Below, piece after piece: positions 1 through 4,459 of a DNA stretch of 5,802 nt; position 1 is the first letter of the stretch; the number at the start of each line of letters is the position of its first letter. The position numbers were made by a program, and so were the translations under genes. The stretch comes from an uncultured Oscillospiraceae bacterium (GTDB lineage Bacteria > Bacillota > Clostridia > Oscillospirales > Oscillospiraceae), in assembly GCA_934533005.1 (NCBI GenBank), contig CAKTBC010000106.1, forward strand, positions 1 through 5,802, in the 5' to 3' direction. The notes below the pieces were generated by a model. It was not told where the DNA came from. It worked only from the letters and a program-made list of their open reading frames with translations, and searched no databases.

Positions 1-101
1 TTGCCGGGGTTGCCGTGCGCGCCCAGGACGAGCGCCGCGAGACCGATCACAAGTCCGGTGACGAGGATCAGCCAGTTGTTTTTGAACCAGTTGTTTTTCA
101 C
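1..101 (-). CDS. yedE: YedE-like putative selenium transporter, N-terminal fragment (runs off the window)
   Basis: Only the first 33 codons are present; the gene continues to the left of the window. It starts at a GTG (99-101) preceded by a purine-rich site (AGAGAGGA, ending 7 bases upstream). The visible protein begins MKNNWFKNNW, followed by a hydrophobic stretch (about residues 11-28) that should be the first membrane helix, then GAHGNPG. The 'GNP' turn after the first helix is what I recall from clostridial YedE-type proteins (YeeE/YedE permease family, the subset associated with selenium metabolism). These are multi-pass inner-membrane proteins thought to import a selenium or sulfur compound; transport has been inferred mainly from gene context. 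The neighbouring selenium-type LysR, DUF3343 and desulfurase-like genes strongly support the call. A 15-base tandem repeat encodes the start of the protein. With so little sequence visible, another YeeE/YedE permease is possible. Confidence 0.72.
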   Translation of the reverse strand, partial: MKNNWFKNNWLILVTGLVIGLAALVLGAHGNPG

Positions 102-108
102 AGGTTTT

Positions 109-119
109 TCCTCTCTCTC
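109..119 (-). promoter_or_regulatory. Ribosome binding site deciding the GTG start of yedE
   Basis: Read on the minus strand this is GAGAGAGAGGA, with the GGA core 7 bases before the GTG at 99-101. No ATG in the same frame follows in the visible coding part, so this site decides the start. Confidence 0.65.
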
Positions 120-141
120 AAAACTGTGTTTTAACAACTTC

Positions 142-171
142 ATTATACGGCGCTCTGTCGAAAAATGCCAG
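142..171 (-). promoter_or_regulatory. Probable sigma-A promoter for yedE
   Basis: On the minus strand a perfect -10 box TATAAT (142-147) follows a -35-like CTGGCA (166-171, 4 of 6 matches to TTGACA) after an 18-base spacer. Transcription would start near 134-136, giving a leader of about 35 bases. The weak -35 next to a perfect -10 fits a promoter that needs an activator, and the putative LysR sites lie directly upstream. Confidence 0.65.
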
Positions 172-172
172 C

Positions 173-210
173 CGGTAAATCGGATATCGCCTTTTGTTTT
201 ATCGGTAAAA
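173..210 (-). promoter_or_regulatory. Putative LysR-type operator upstream of yedE
   Basis: Two copies of CGGTAAA (173-179 and 203-209, plus-strand reading) are spaced exactly 30 bases apart, about three helical turns. The distal copy lies in an inverted repeat, TTTTA-4-TAAAA (197-210), which also fits the loose T-N11-A consensus of LysR-type sites. Relative to the predicted start near 135, the two copies sit near -40 and -70, close to the usual activation and recognition sites of LysR activators. Binding by the adjacent LysR is inferred, not shown. Confidence 0.45.
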
Positions 211-226
211 CAGATAGAAAATCCGG

Positions 227-1126
227 TCAATGCAGCGCCCGGCGGCCGAGCAGAAAGTCGATGAACGCGCGCGCGGACTTTGTCGGGCGGCGGTCGCGGG
301 CGCGGATCATGTAGATCTCGCGCTCGTTGTTTTTTCCGACGAGCGGGAAGGATAAAAGCTCCTTCGTCGCGCCCGCGGCGAGACCGGAGACGACCGCGCA
401 GCCGAGCCCGCACGCCACGCCGCGCAGCACCGCTTCGCTGTTATCCATGCGCGCGACGATGCTGAGCTTACCGGAGTCAATGCCATTTTCGGTGAAGAAC
501 TTCTGCCCGGCGAGCTGTGTGCCGGAGCCGCCTTCGCGGAAGATGAGCGGCTCGTCCAGAAGCGCGTTGCCAGTCTCTCCGGCGTCGAACATGGCGCGGT
601 AGCGCGGCGTGTCGGGCGCGACGAGCACGAGCGGGTCGGTGGCGATGCAGTCATAGACGAGCTCGCGCGCGTTCATCACCGCGCCGACAAAGCCGATGTG
701 CGTTTCGCCCTGCAATACGGCGCGGTGAACGCCCGCGCTGTCGCCGCCGCGGAGCAGGAAGCGGAAGTCCGGGTTTTCCTGGTGGAAGTCGGTGATGAGC
801 TGCGGGAGAATGTACTGCATCGGGATGGATGACGCCGCGAGCGATACCTCGCGGGAGGTCTGCTCCTCCAGCTCGCGGGAGAGTTCGGTGCAGCTCTGGA
901 GAATGGTGTTTGCGTGGTCATATACACGCCGCCCTTCCTCCGTGAGCGAGATGCGGCGTTTGCCGGAGCGGATGAGCAGCGGCACGCCGATGTCCTTTTC
1001 GAGCGAGAGGATGTGGCCGCTCACGGTGGACTGCGCGAGATAGAGCGCCTCCGCCGCGGCGGTGAAGCTGCCGCGCTCTACCACGGCGCAGAAGGCTTCG
1101 AGCTGTTTGAGATTGAGTGTCTGCAT
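227..1126 (-). CDS. LysR-family transcriptional regulator, selenium-metabolism-associated type
   Basis: A full-length 299-residue LysR-type regulator, the usual size for the family. Residues 6-65 form the winged helix-turn-helix: 'LKQLEAFCAVVERGSFTAAA' leads into the recognition helix around AQSTVSGHI (31-39), then EKDIGVPLLIR. A linker helix (about 66-90) joins this to a periplasmic-binding-protein-like effector domain (about 92-297). REGGSGT at 197-203 resembles the anion/effector-binding loop of the CysB/CbbR-like branch. The start at 1126 is supported by AGGAGA just upstream. The gene begins 12 bases after the DUF3343 stop, so the two are very probably co-transcribed, and its own stop lies 125 bases before yedE. 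The neighbourhood matches the LysR regulators found with yedE, DUF3343 and EF2568-type desulfurase genes. It probably senses a selenium- or sulfur-derived ligand and controls yedE and perhaps its own operon. The fold is certain; the ligand is inferred. Confidence 0.9.
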   Translation of the reverse strand: MQTLNLKQLEAFCAVVERGSFTAAAEALYLAQSTVSGHILSLEKDIGVPLLIRSGKRRISLTEEGRRVYDHANTILQSCTELSRELEEQTSREVSLAASSIPMQYILPQLITDFHQENPDFRFLLRGGDSAGVHRAVLQGETHIGFVGAVMNARELVYDCIATDPLVLVAPDTPRYRAMFDAGETGNALLDEPLIFREGGSGTQLAGQKFFTENGIDSGKLSIVARMDNSEAVLRGVACGLGCAVVSGLAAGATKELLSFPLVGKNNEREIYMIRARDRRPTKSARAFIDFLLGRRALH

Positions 1127-1138
1127 GGCTCTCTCCTC

Positions 1139-1375
1139 TCAAAGCTCGCGCAGGTATACGCCCGCGATCTCGGGAAGACCGGGTTCGTTTTCAATGCGCT
1201 CGCGTTCCTCCGGCGGCGCCGCCCAGGCAATGCCGCAGTCGGCGGTGATGCTCCGCGGCGCGGGGATGAGCCGCCCGGGGATGTTTCGCTCCTGACAGAG
1301 CTTTTCCGTCGCCATCGCTGCGGCGGTCGTGTGGAATGTAAAGATCACGTATTCTTTCTTTTCGCGTACTCTCAT
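1139..1375 (-). CDS. DUF3343 putative Se/S carrier-like protein
   Basis: A 78-residue protein starting MRVREKKEYVIFTF, with two cysteines, C27 and C47. C47 lies in PRSITADCG (about 40-48), which matches the conserved 'PR.I...CG' signature I associate with DUF3343 (PF11823, 'putative Se/S carrier-like'). Family members are small soluble proteins found beside yedE, yedF, selD or EF2568-type genes and are proposed to shuttle persulfide or perselenide, though direct biochemistry is scarce. The start was chosen at 1375, not at the further upstream in-frame ATG (1501), because the latter lies deep inside the preceding gene. The ATG at 1375 overlaps that gene's TGA in an ATGA arrangement typical of translational coupling, and residues before it do not resemble the family. 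The adjacent desulfurase-like enzyme is the obvious sulfur or selenium donor (inference). Confidence 0.85.
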   Translation of the reverse strand: MRVREKKEYVIFTFHTTAAAMATEKLCQERNIPGRLIPAPRSITADCGIAWAAPPEERERIENEPGLPEIAGVYLREL

Positions 1376-2502
1376 AGGGCAATATCGCGGACGGCGTCCG
1401 CCGCCTGCTCCGCTTCCTCCATCGTATTGAACCAGCCGAACGAAAAGCGCACCGCGCCCTGCGAGACGGTACCGAGCGCTTCGTGCATCCGCGGCGCGCA
1501 ATGCGCGCCGGAGCGCACGGCGATGCCGTAATCGTCCGAGAGAATCTCCGCCACCTCGCCGGAATCCATGTCGCCGATGTTGAGCGAGACGATCGGCGCG
1601 CGGTCTTGTGTGAAGTCACCGTACACCGTCACGCCCGGCAGGGCGGATACTTTATTATAAAATGTGCTCATGAGCGCCGTCTCGTGCGCGTGGATGGCGG
1701 CGGGGGTAATCTCGTTCAGGAAATCCACCGCTGCGGAAAGCCCTGCGATGCCGTGGCCGTTGAGCGTGCCGCTCTCGAGCCGCGTCGGGTATTCCTCCGG
1801 CTGGGAGCGCCGGTAGGACTGCACGCCTGTGCCGCCGGTTTTGAGCGGGCGAATCTCCACGCCGGGCGCGGCGACGAGCCCGCCGGTGCCCTGCGGCGCC
1901 ATCATGCCCTTGTGGCCGGTGAAGCAGAGGACGGAAATGCCGTCTCGCTGCGCGTTCAGGTCAAAGCTGCCTGCCGTCTGCGAGGCGTCGAGAATAAAGA
2001 GCAGCCCGTGCTCGCGCGCGAATGCGCCGATGCGCGATACGTCCAGCGCGTTGCCGGTGAGATTGGAAGCATGCGTGCAGACGATGGCGCGGGTGTTGGG
2101 GCGCAGCGCGCGGGAGAAGTCATCGTAATCGATGCAGCCGCGCGTGTCGGCGTGCAGGAACGTTGTCTCCACGCCCTCGCTCTCCAGCCGGTAGAGCGGG
2201 CGCAGAACGCTGTTGTGTTCCAAATCGGTCGATATCACGTGGTCGCCGGGGCGCAGCAGGCCGAAAATGGCGGTGTTGAGCGCTTCGGTCGAGTTTTGCG
2301 TGAAGCAAACGCGCGAGGGATCGGCTCCGCCGAAAAAGGCGCAGAGCTTTTCGCGCGCGCCGTATACGACGCGCGCGGCGCTGAGCGCGCTCTCGCTCGC
2401 GCCGCGGCCAACGTTGCCCAGCGAGCACAGCGCCTCGCTCACCGCGCGCACGACGCCCTCCGGCCGGCGGAGCGATGTGGCGGCGTTGTCGAGATAGATC
2501 AT
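1372..2502 (-). CDS. Cysteine desulfurase-like class V aminotransferase (EF2568 type)
   Basis: A 376-residue fold-type I PLP enzyme of the NifS/SufS-like superfamily, closest by recall to the EF2568 family (TIGR01977) found in selenium gene clusters. The start MIYLDNAATS is the canonical N-terminus. The PLP site shows EHNS with H96 (stacking on PLP), DASQ with D172 (pyridine nitrogen) and TGHKG with K198 (Schiff base). The C-terminal RSGAHCAP places the probable persulfide-forming cysteine at C335; SufS-type enzymes usually have RxGHHCA, so A333 replaces the first His. The expected reaction is removal of sulfur from cysteine or selenium from selenocysteine, yielding alanine and an enzyme-bound persulfide or perselenide. 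The in-frame ATG at 2565 would add 21 residues across the promoter and is unlikely; the 2502 start has GGAGGGAG six bases upstream. The stop overlaps the DUF3343 start by four bases, suggesting an enzyme-carrier pair. Whether Cys or Sec is the true substrate cannot be told from sequence. Confidence 0.92.
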   Translation of the reverse strand: MIYLDNAATSLRRPEGVVRAVSEALCSLGNVGRGASESALSAARVVYGAREKLCAFFGGADPSRVCFTQNSTEALNTAIFGLLRPGDHVISTDLEHNSVLRPLYRLESEGVETTFLHADTRGCIDYDDFSRALRPNTRAIVCTHASNLTGNALDVSRIGAFAREHGLLFILDASQTAGSFDLNAQRDGISVLCFTGHKGMMAPQGTGGLVAAPGVEIRPLKTGGTGVQSYRRSQPEEYPTRLESGTLNGHGIAGLSAAVDFLNEITPAAIHAHETALMSTFYNKVSALPGVTVYGDFTQDRAPIVSLNIGDMDSGEVAEILSDDYGIAVRSGAHCAPRMHEALGTVSQGAVRFSFGWFNTMEEAEQAADAVRDIAL

Positions 2503-2508
2503 AAAAAA

Positions 2509-2517
2509 CTCCCTCCC
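2509..2517 (-). promoter_or_regulatory. Ribosome binding site deciding the start of the desulfurase-like gene
   Basis: On the minus strand GGGAGGGAG ends 6 bases (all T) before the ATG at 2502. It supports the start at MIYLDNAATS over the upstream ATG at 2565, which has no comparable site. Confidence 0.8.
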
Positions 2518-2536
2518 GGAAATATTCTTCCCCAAG

Positions 2537-2565
2537 AGGGTAGCACGTTTGCCTTGTTTCGTCAA
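2537..2565 (-). promoter_or_regulatory. Probable promoter of the selenium operon
   Basis: Minus-strand -35 TTGACG (2560-2565) and -10 TACCCT (2537-2542) are separated by 17 bases. The -10 is preceded by TGC, an extended -10 element that would offset its weak match. Transcription would begin near 2530, leaving a leader of about 28 bases. The promoter lies just past the aspartate kinase stop, and its -35 overlaps the T-rich tail of that gene's putative terminator. Confidence 0.6.
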
Positions 2566-2587
2566 GAAACCCGATAATAGTATCGGG
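2564..2587 (-). terminator. Putative intrinsic terminator after the aspartate kinase gene
   Basis: On the minus strand CCCGATA (2581-2587) pairs perfectly with TATCGGG (2570-2576) around a 4-base loop, followed by TTTCTT. It begins 2 bases after the kinase TAA. The stem is only 7 bp and the T-run is short and interrupted, so termination may be partial and allow readthrough into the selenium genes. Confidence 0.55.
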
Positions 2588-2589
2588 AA

Positions 2590-3570
2590 TTATGAATGAT
2601 CCTCGTGCGCGAGAAAAGCAGTGTGCAGGCAGCGGAGCGTTTCAAGGCTCTGCTCCTCCGGGACGTGCACGGTGAGCCGCCCATCGGTGAGCAGTGCGGC
2701 GTCCGGGGAGAGACCTGCCTCCCGCAGCGCTGCGACCGCCTGTTCGGGGAGCGAATCGAACGTGTGCAGGTGCGTGCCGACGAGCGAGACGAGCGCGCCG
2801 GAGCGCGTTACGGCGGTGAGGCGCCCCTCGTTTTCCGGCAGCGGCAGCGGCCGGATGACGGTGCCGGGCGCGGGAACGAGACTCGAGAGCACTGTGAGCG
2901 GGACGGCAAAGCGCAGCGCGAGCGCTGCGCTGCGCTCGTGCAGCACCTGTGAGCCGAGCGAGGCGAGGCGAAGCATTTCCTCGCTGTCTACGGCGGGAAG
3001 CCGCCGCGCCTCCGGAATGAGCCGGGGGTCAGCGGTGAACACGCCCTCCACATCGGTGTAGATGCGGCATTCGTCCGCGCGCAGCGCCGCCGCCGCGGCT
3101 ACGGCGGTCGTATCCGAGCCACCGCGCCCGAGCGTTGTGATGTCGTTTCCGGGGCTCACGCCCTGAAAACCGGCGATGAGGACGATCTTCCCCTCGTTCA
3201 GCTCGCGGCGCACGCGATCCATGGAGAGACGGCGGATGTGCGCATCGCCGTATGTCTCATCCGTGCCGACGCCCGCCTGCCAGCCGGTGAGCGACACGGC
3301 GGGAAGACCCATTTCCTCGAGCGTCATCGCCATGAGCGCAACGCTTGCCTGCTCGCCCGTCGCGAGCAGCATGTCAAGCTCGCGCTTGGAGGGGTTGGGG
3401 CTGTAGTGCGCGGCGGTAGACAAGAGCGCATCGGTTGTTTTCCCCTGCGCCGAGAGCACCGCCGCAACGGAGTGCCCGGCGCGCACCGTGTCGGCGATGA
3501 GGCGCGCCGCACAGCGGACGCGCTCGACCCCGGCGAGCGAGCTTCCGCCGAATTTTTCCACGATCAGCAT
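2590..3570 (-). CDS. lysC: Aspartate kinase with a short, single-ACT regulatory region
   Basis: Phosphorylates L-aspartate to 4-phospho-aspartate, the first step towards lysine (with diaminopimelate), threonine, methionine and isoleucine. The 326-residue protein has a complete amino-acid-kinase domain (about 1-240): VEKFGGSS with K6 for ATP, TGEQ (71-74), SLTGWQAGVGTDETYG (93-108), a LGRGGSDTTA nucleotide/substrate loop (148-157), YTDVEGVFTADPR (171-183) and the LHERS region (210-214). After residue 250 only about 75 residues remain. They align best by eye with the second ACT domain of LysC (VSLVGTHL, then LTVHVPEEQSLETLRCLHTAF), while the usual first ACT block (VTGVA...PG) is missing. Typical enzymes are about 400 residues. 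The start MLIVEKFGG was chosen because it is the canonical N-terminus and has GGAGG 10 bases upstream; in-frame ATGs at 3645 and 3615 add unrelated residues. No lysine riboswitch fits in the short leader. Confidence 0.93.
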   Translation of the reverse strand: MLIVEKFGGSSLAGVERVRCAARLIADTVRAGHSVAAVLSAQGKTTDALLSTAAHYSPNPSKRELDMLLATGEQASVALMAMTLEEMGLPAVSLTGWQAGVGTDETYGDAHIRRLSMDRVRRELNEGKIVLIAGFQGVSPGNDITTLGRGGSDTTAVAAAAALRADECRIYTDVEGVFTADPRLIPEARRLPAVDSEEMLRLASLGSQVLHERSAALALRFAVPLTVLSSLVPAPGTVIRPLPLPENEGRLTAVTRSGALVSLVGTHLHTFDSLPEQAVAALREAGLSPDAALLTDGRLTVHVPEEQSLETLRCLHTAFLAHEDHS

Positions 3571-3580
3571 ATCGATAAAA

Positions 3581-3585
3581 CCTCC
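3581..3585 (-). promoter_or_regulatory. Ribosome binding site deciding the aspartate kinase start
   Basis: Minus-strand GGAGG lies 10 bases before the ATG at 3570. The spacing is slightly long but the core is perfect, and the alternative ATGs at 3645 and 3615 lie upstream of this site, within or before the predicted promoter. Confidence 0.75.
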
Positions 3586-3613
3586 GGAATGGCAAAATGG
3601 GATTTGACACTCC

Positions 3614-3642
3614 ATTGTATTCCGCTGCGCCGAACGTGGGCA
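3614..3642 (-). promoter_or_regulatory. Possible promoter of the aspartate kinase gene
   Basis: Minus-strand -10 TACAAT (3614-3619) has a poor -35, TGCCCA (3637-3642), 17 bases upstream. It sits between the strong pheB terminator and the kinase start, where a separate promoter is needed. The leader would be about 37 bases, too short for a lysine riboswitch or T-box. Confidence 0.45.
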
Positions 3643-3643
3643 C

Positions 3644-3674
3644 AAAGAAAAAAGGACAGGCGATTGCCTGTCCT
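3644..3674 (-). terminator. Strong intrinsic terminator of the pheB transcript
   Basis: GGACAGGC (3654-3661) and GCCTGTCC (3666-3673) form a perfect 8-bp stem, extended to 9 bp by A3653/T3674, with a 4-base loop. Read on the minus strand it is followed by TTTTTCTTT, the classical intrinsic terminator layout. No T-run follows on the plus strand, so it acts on minus-strand transcripts. It separates pheB from the aspartate kinase gene. Confidence 0.9.
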
Positions 3675-3690
3675 GAACTGCCTCACAGAG

Positions 3691-3849
3691 TTTGCTCCCG
3701 CGAGAGCAAATAAAATGGGATCATTTTCTCCGGCGACATGTGCGTCGGAGAAAATTCCTCTCGGCTCGCAAACGTGCGAACGCAGTGAGTGCGCTGCGGC
3801 GAGCCGTTATCCCCTCAAACGAGAGCCCGGCGAAGCGGGTCTCGTTTGA
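3691..3849. repeat. Array of four tandem inverted repeats in the pheB 3' region
   Basis: Four consecutive hairpins fill the space between the pheB stop and its terminator. H1: TTTGCTC (3691-3697) with GAGCAAA (3704-3710). H2: ATTTTCTCCG (3723-3732) with CGGAGAAAAT (3746-3755), extended inward to about 13 bp with one G-T pair. H3: CGGCTCGC (3762-3769) with GCGAGCCG (3799-3806), containing a nested CGCAG/CTGCG stem (3781-3785/3794-3798). H4: TCAAACGAGA (3815-3824) with TCTCGTTTGA (3840-3849), continued inward by CCCG/CGGG past one unpaired G. H4 starts 5 bases after the pheB TGA. The arms are unrelated to each other, so this is not a duplicated unit. Near-perfect pairing means either strand could fold. 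It may be an interspersed palindromic repeat cluster, a structured 3' UTR, or a small RNA released from it. I see no convincing coding frame here. Confidence 0.8.
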
Positions 3850-3854
3850 CGGCG

Positions 3855-4301
3855 TCAGCCCGCCAGTATTTCCGCGCGGATGACGCCGTCGGCGGCGACG
3901 AGGCGGTTCATAAGCGTTTCCATGCTCTCGCTCATCCCGGCGGTCTCGGCGCTGATGGTGATCGTGGCGCAGCCGCTCACCGGGATGCTCTGGTTGATCG
4001 TGAGAATGTTCGCGCCGCACTGGGCGAAAACGCTCAGCACCGCCGAGAGCAGACCCGTCTGGTCGCGCAGCATGACCTGGAACGTCAGAATGTGGCCGTG
4101 GCGCAGATCCTGAAACGCCGTGATCGAGTCCTTGTACTTATAAAATGCGCTCCGGCTGATGCCGACGCGGTTGACCGCATCGCCGACCGTGCCGCATTCG
4201 CCGGTCTGCAAAAGCTCTTTCGCTTCCATGACCTTGAGAAAGATCTCCGGCAGCATGTCCGCTTCCACCAGATAGTAGGTGGGGAGATTTTTGTTTGCCA
4301 T
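3855..4301 (-). CDS. pheB: PheB-like ACT domain regulator (UPF0735)
   Basis: A 148-residue cytoplasmic protein matching the UPF0735/PheB family in length and layout. The N-terminal segment YYLVEADMLPEIFLKVMEAK (10-29) and following LLQTGE lead into a helix-turn-helix-like GTVGDAVNRVGISRSAFYKYKD (about 37-58). The ISRSAFYKYKD part is a family hallmark. A C-terminal ACT domain (about 73-148) has the ligand-type motif DQTGLLSAVLSVFAQCGANILTINQ (80-104). ACT domains bind amino acids; PheB proteins are presumed regulators, and in Bacillus the gene lies beside pheA. In clostridia relatives are often near homoserine dehydrogenase or other aspartate-pathway genes, which fits the aspartate kinase next door. 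The start at 4301 has GGAGGG 6 bases upstream; an in-frame extension to 4409 would run through the promoter. DNA binding and ligand are unproven. Confidence 0.88.
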   Translation of the reverse strand: MANKNLPTYYLVEADMLPEIFLKVMEAKELLQTGECGTVGDAVNRVGISRSAFYKYKDSITAFQDLRHGHILTFQVMLRDQTGLLSAVLSVFAQCGANILTINQSIPVSGCATITISAETAGMSESMETLMNRLVAADGVIRAEILAG

Positions 4302-4307
4302 ATATGT

Positions 4308-4313
4308 CCCTCC
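4308..4313 (-). promoter_or_regulatory. Ribosome binding site deciding the pheB start
   Basis: Minus-strand GGAGGG lies 6 bases before the ATG at 4301. It fixes the start at MANKNLPTYY, the expected N-terminus of the family. Confidence 0.8.
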
Positions 4314-4341
4314 GTGAAAAGCATTTGTTTTCGGTCGGTAC

Positions 4342-4370
4342 ATCATATCACCCGCGGCGGAAAAAAGCAA
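4342..4370 (-). promoter_or_regulatory. Probable promoter of pheB
   Basis: Minus-strand -35 TTGCTT (4365-4370) and -10 TATGAT (4342-4347) are 17 bases apart, and TGA directly before the -10 gives an extended -10 element. The predicted leader is about 35 bases. Its -35 is only 25 bases from the -35 of the divergent plus-strand promoter. Confidence 0.65.
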
Positions 4371-4395
4371 GCACAATTTCCATGCAGGACGGACA

Positions 4396-4423
4396 TTGAA
4401 AAATTGCAAAAACCGTGTATAAT
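4396..4423 (+). promoter_or_regulatory. Strong sigma-A promoter of the UPF0237-UPF0210 operon
   Basis: TTGAAA (4396-4401) and a perfect TATAAT (4418-4423) are separated by 16 bases in an A/T-rich stretch. Transcription would start near 4430, about 30 bases before the ATG at 4460. It is the best-matching promoter in the window. Confidence 0.8.
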
Positions 4424-4459
4424 ACTCTTTATTAATTTAACCGGAGAAGGGGAACGCCC

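Noticed and set aside
225..230. TTGACC on the minus strand at the lysR stop as a second yedE promoter -35
   Set aside because: Seventeen bases downstream there is only TACCGA, a poor -10, and the region is better explained as the operator of the TATAAT promoter at 142-147.
1..264. Plus-strand open frame of 87 codons at the left edge
   Set aside because: It is antisense to the yedE start and runs through the yedE promoter into the lysR end; no family resemblance.
914..1531. Plus-strand open frame of 205 codons
   Set aside because: It spans the antisense strand of lysR, DUF3343 and the end of the desulfurase-like gene and has no plausible ribosome site or domain.
1139..2502. In-frame UGA selenocysteine codon or SECIS element in the selenium genes
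   Set aside because: The catalytic position of the enzyme is an ordinary Cys codon (C335), and the stops of both genes fall at the expected family lengths, so no selenoprotein is indicated.
2503..2565. 21-residue N-terminal extension of the desulfurase-like protein
   Set aside because: It would be encoded by the promoter and leader and does not resemble the family; the ATG at 2502 has a strong ribosome site and gives the canonical N-terminus.
1483..2577. Long plus-strand open frame of 364 codons
   Set aside because: It is antisense to the desulfurase-like gene, whose protein has all PLP-enzyme motifs. The plus-strand translation is rich in Arg and Ala with no recognisable domain, as expected for the reverse strand of a GC-rich gene.
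3571..3643. Lysine riboswitch or T-box leader for the aspartate kinase
   Set aside because: Only about 73 bases separate the preceding terminator from the start codon, far too short for either element, and no characteristic motif is seen.
3654..3849. CRISPR array or transposon ends in the hairpin region
   Set aside because: The inverted repeats have different arms and lengths, there are no regularly spaced direct repeats, and no outer terminal inverted repeats or target duplication can be found.
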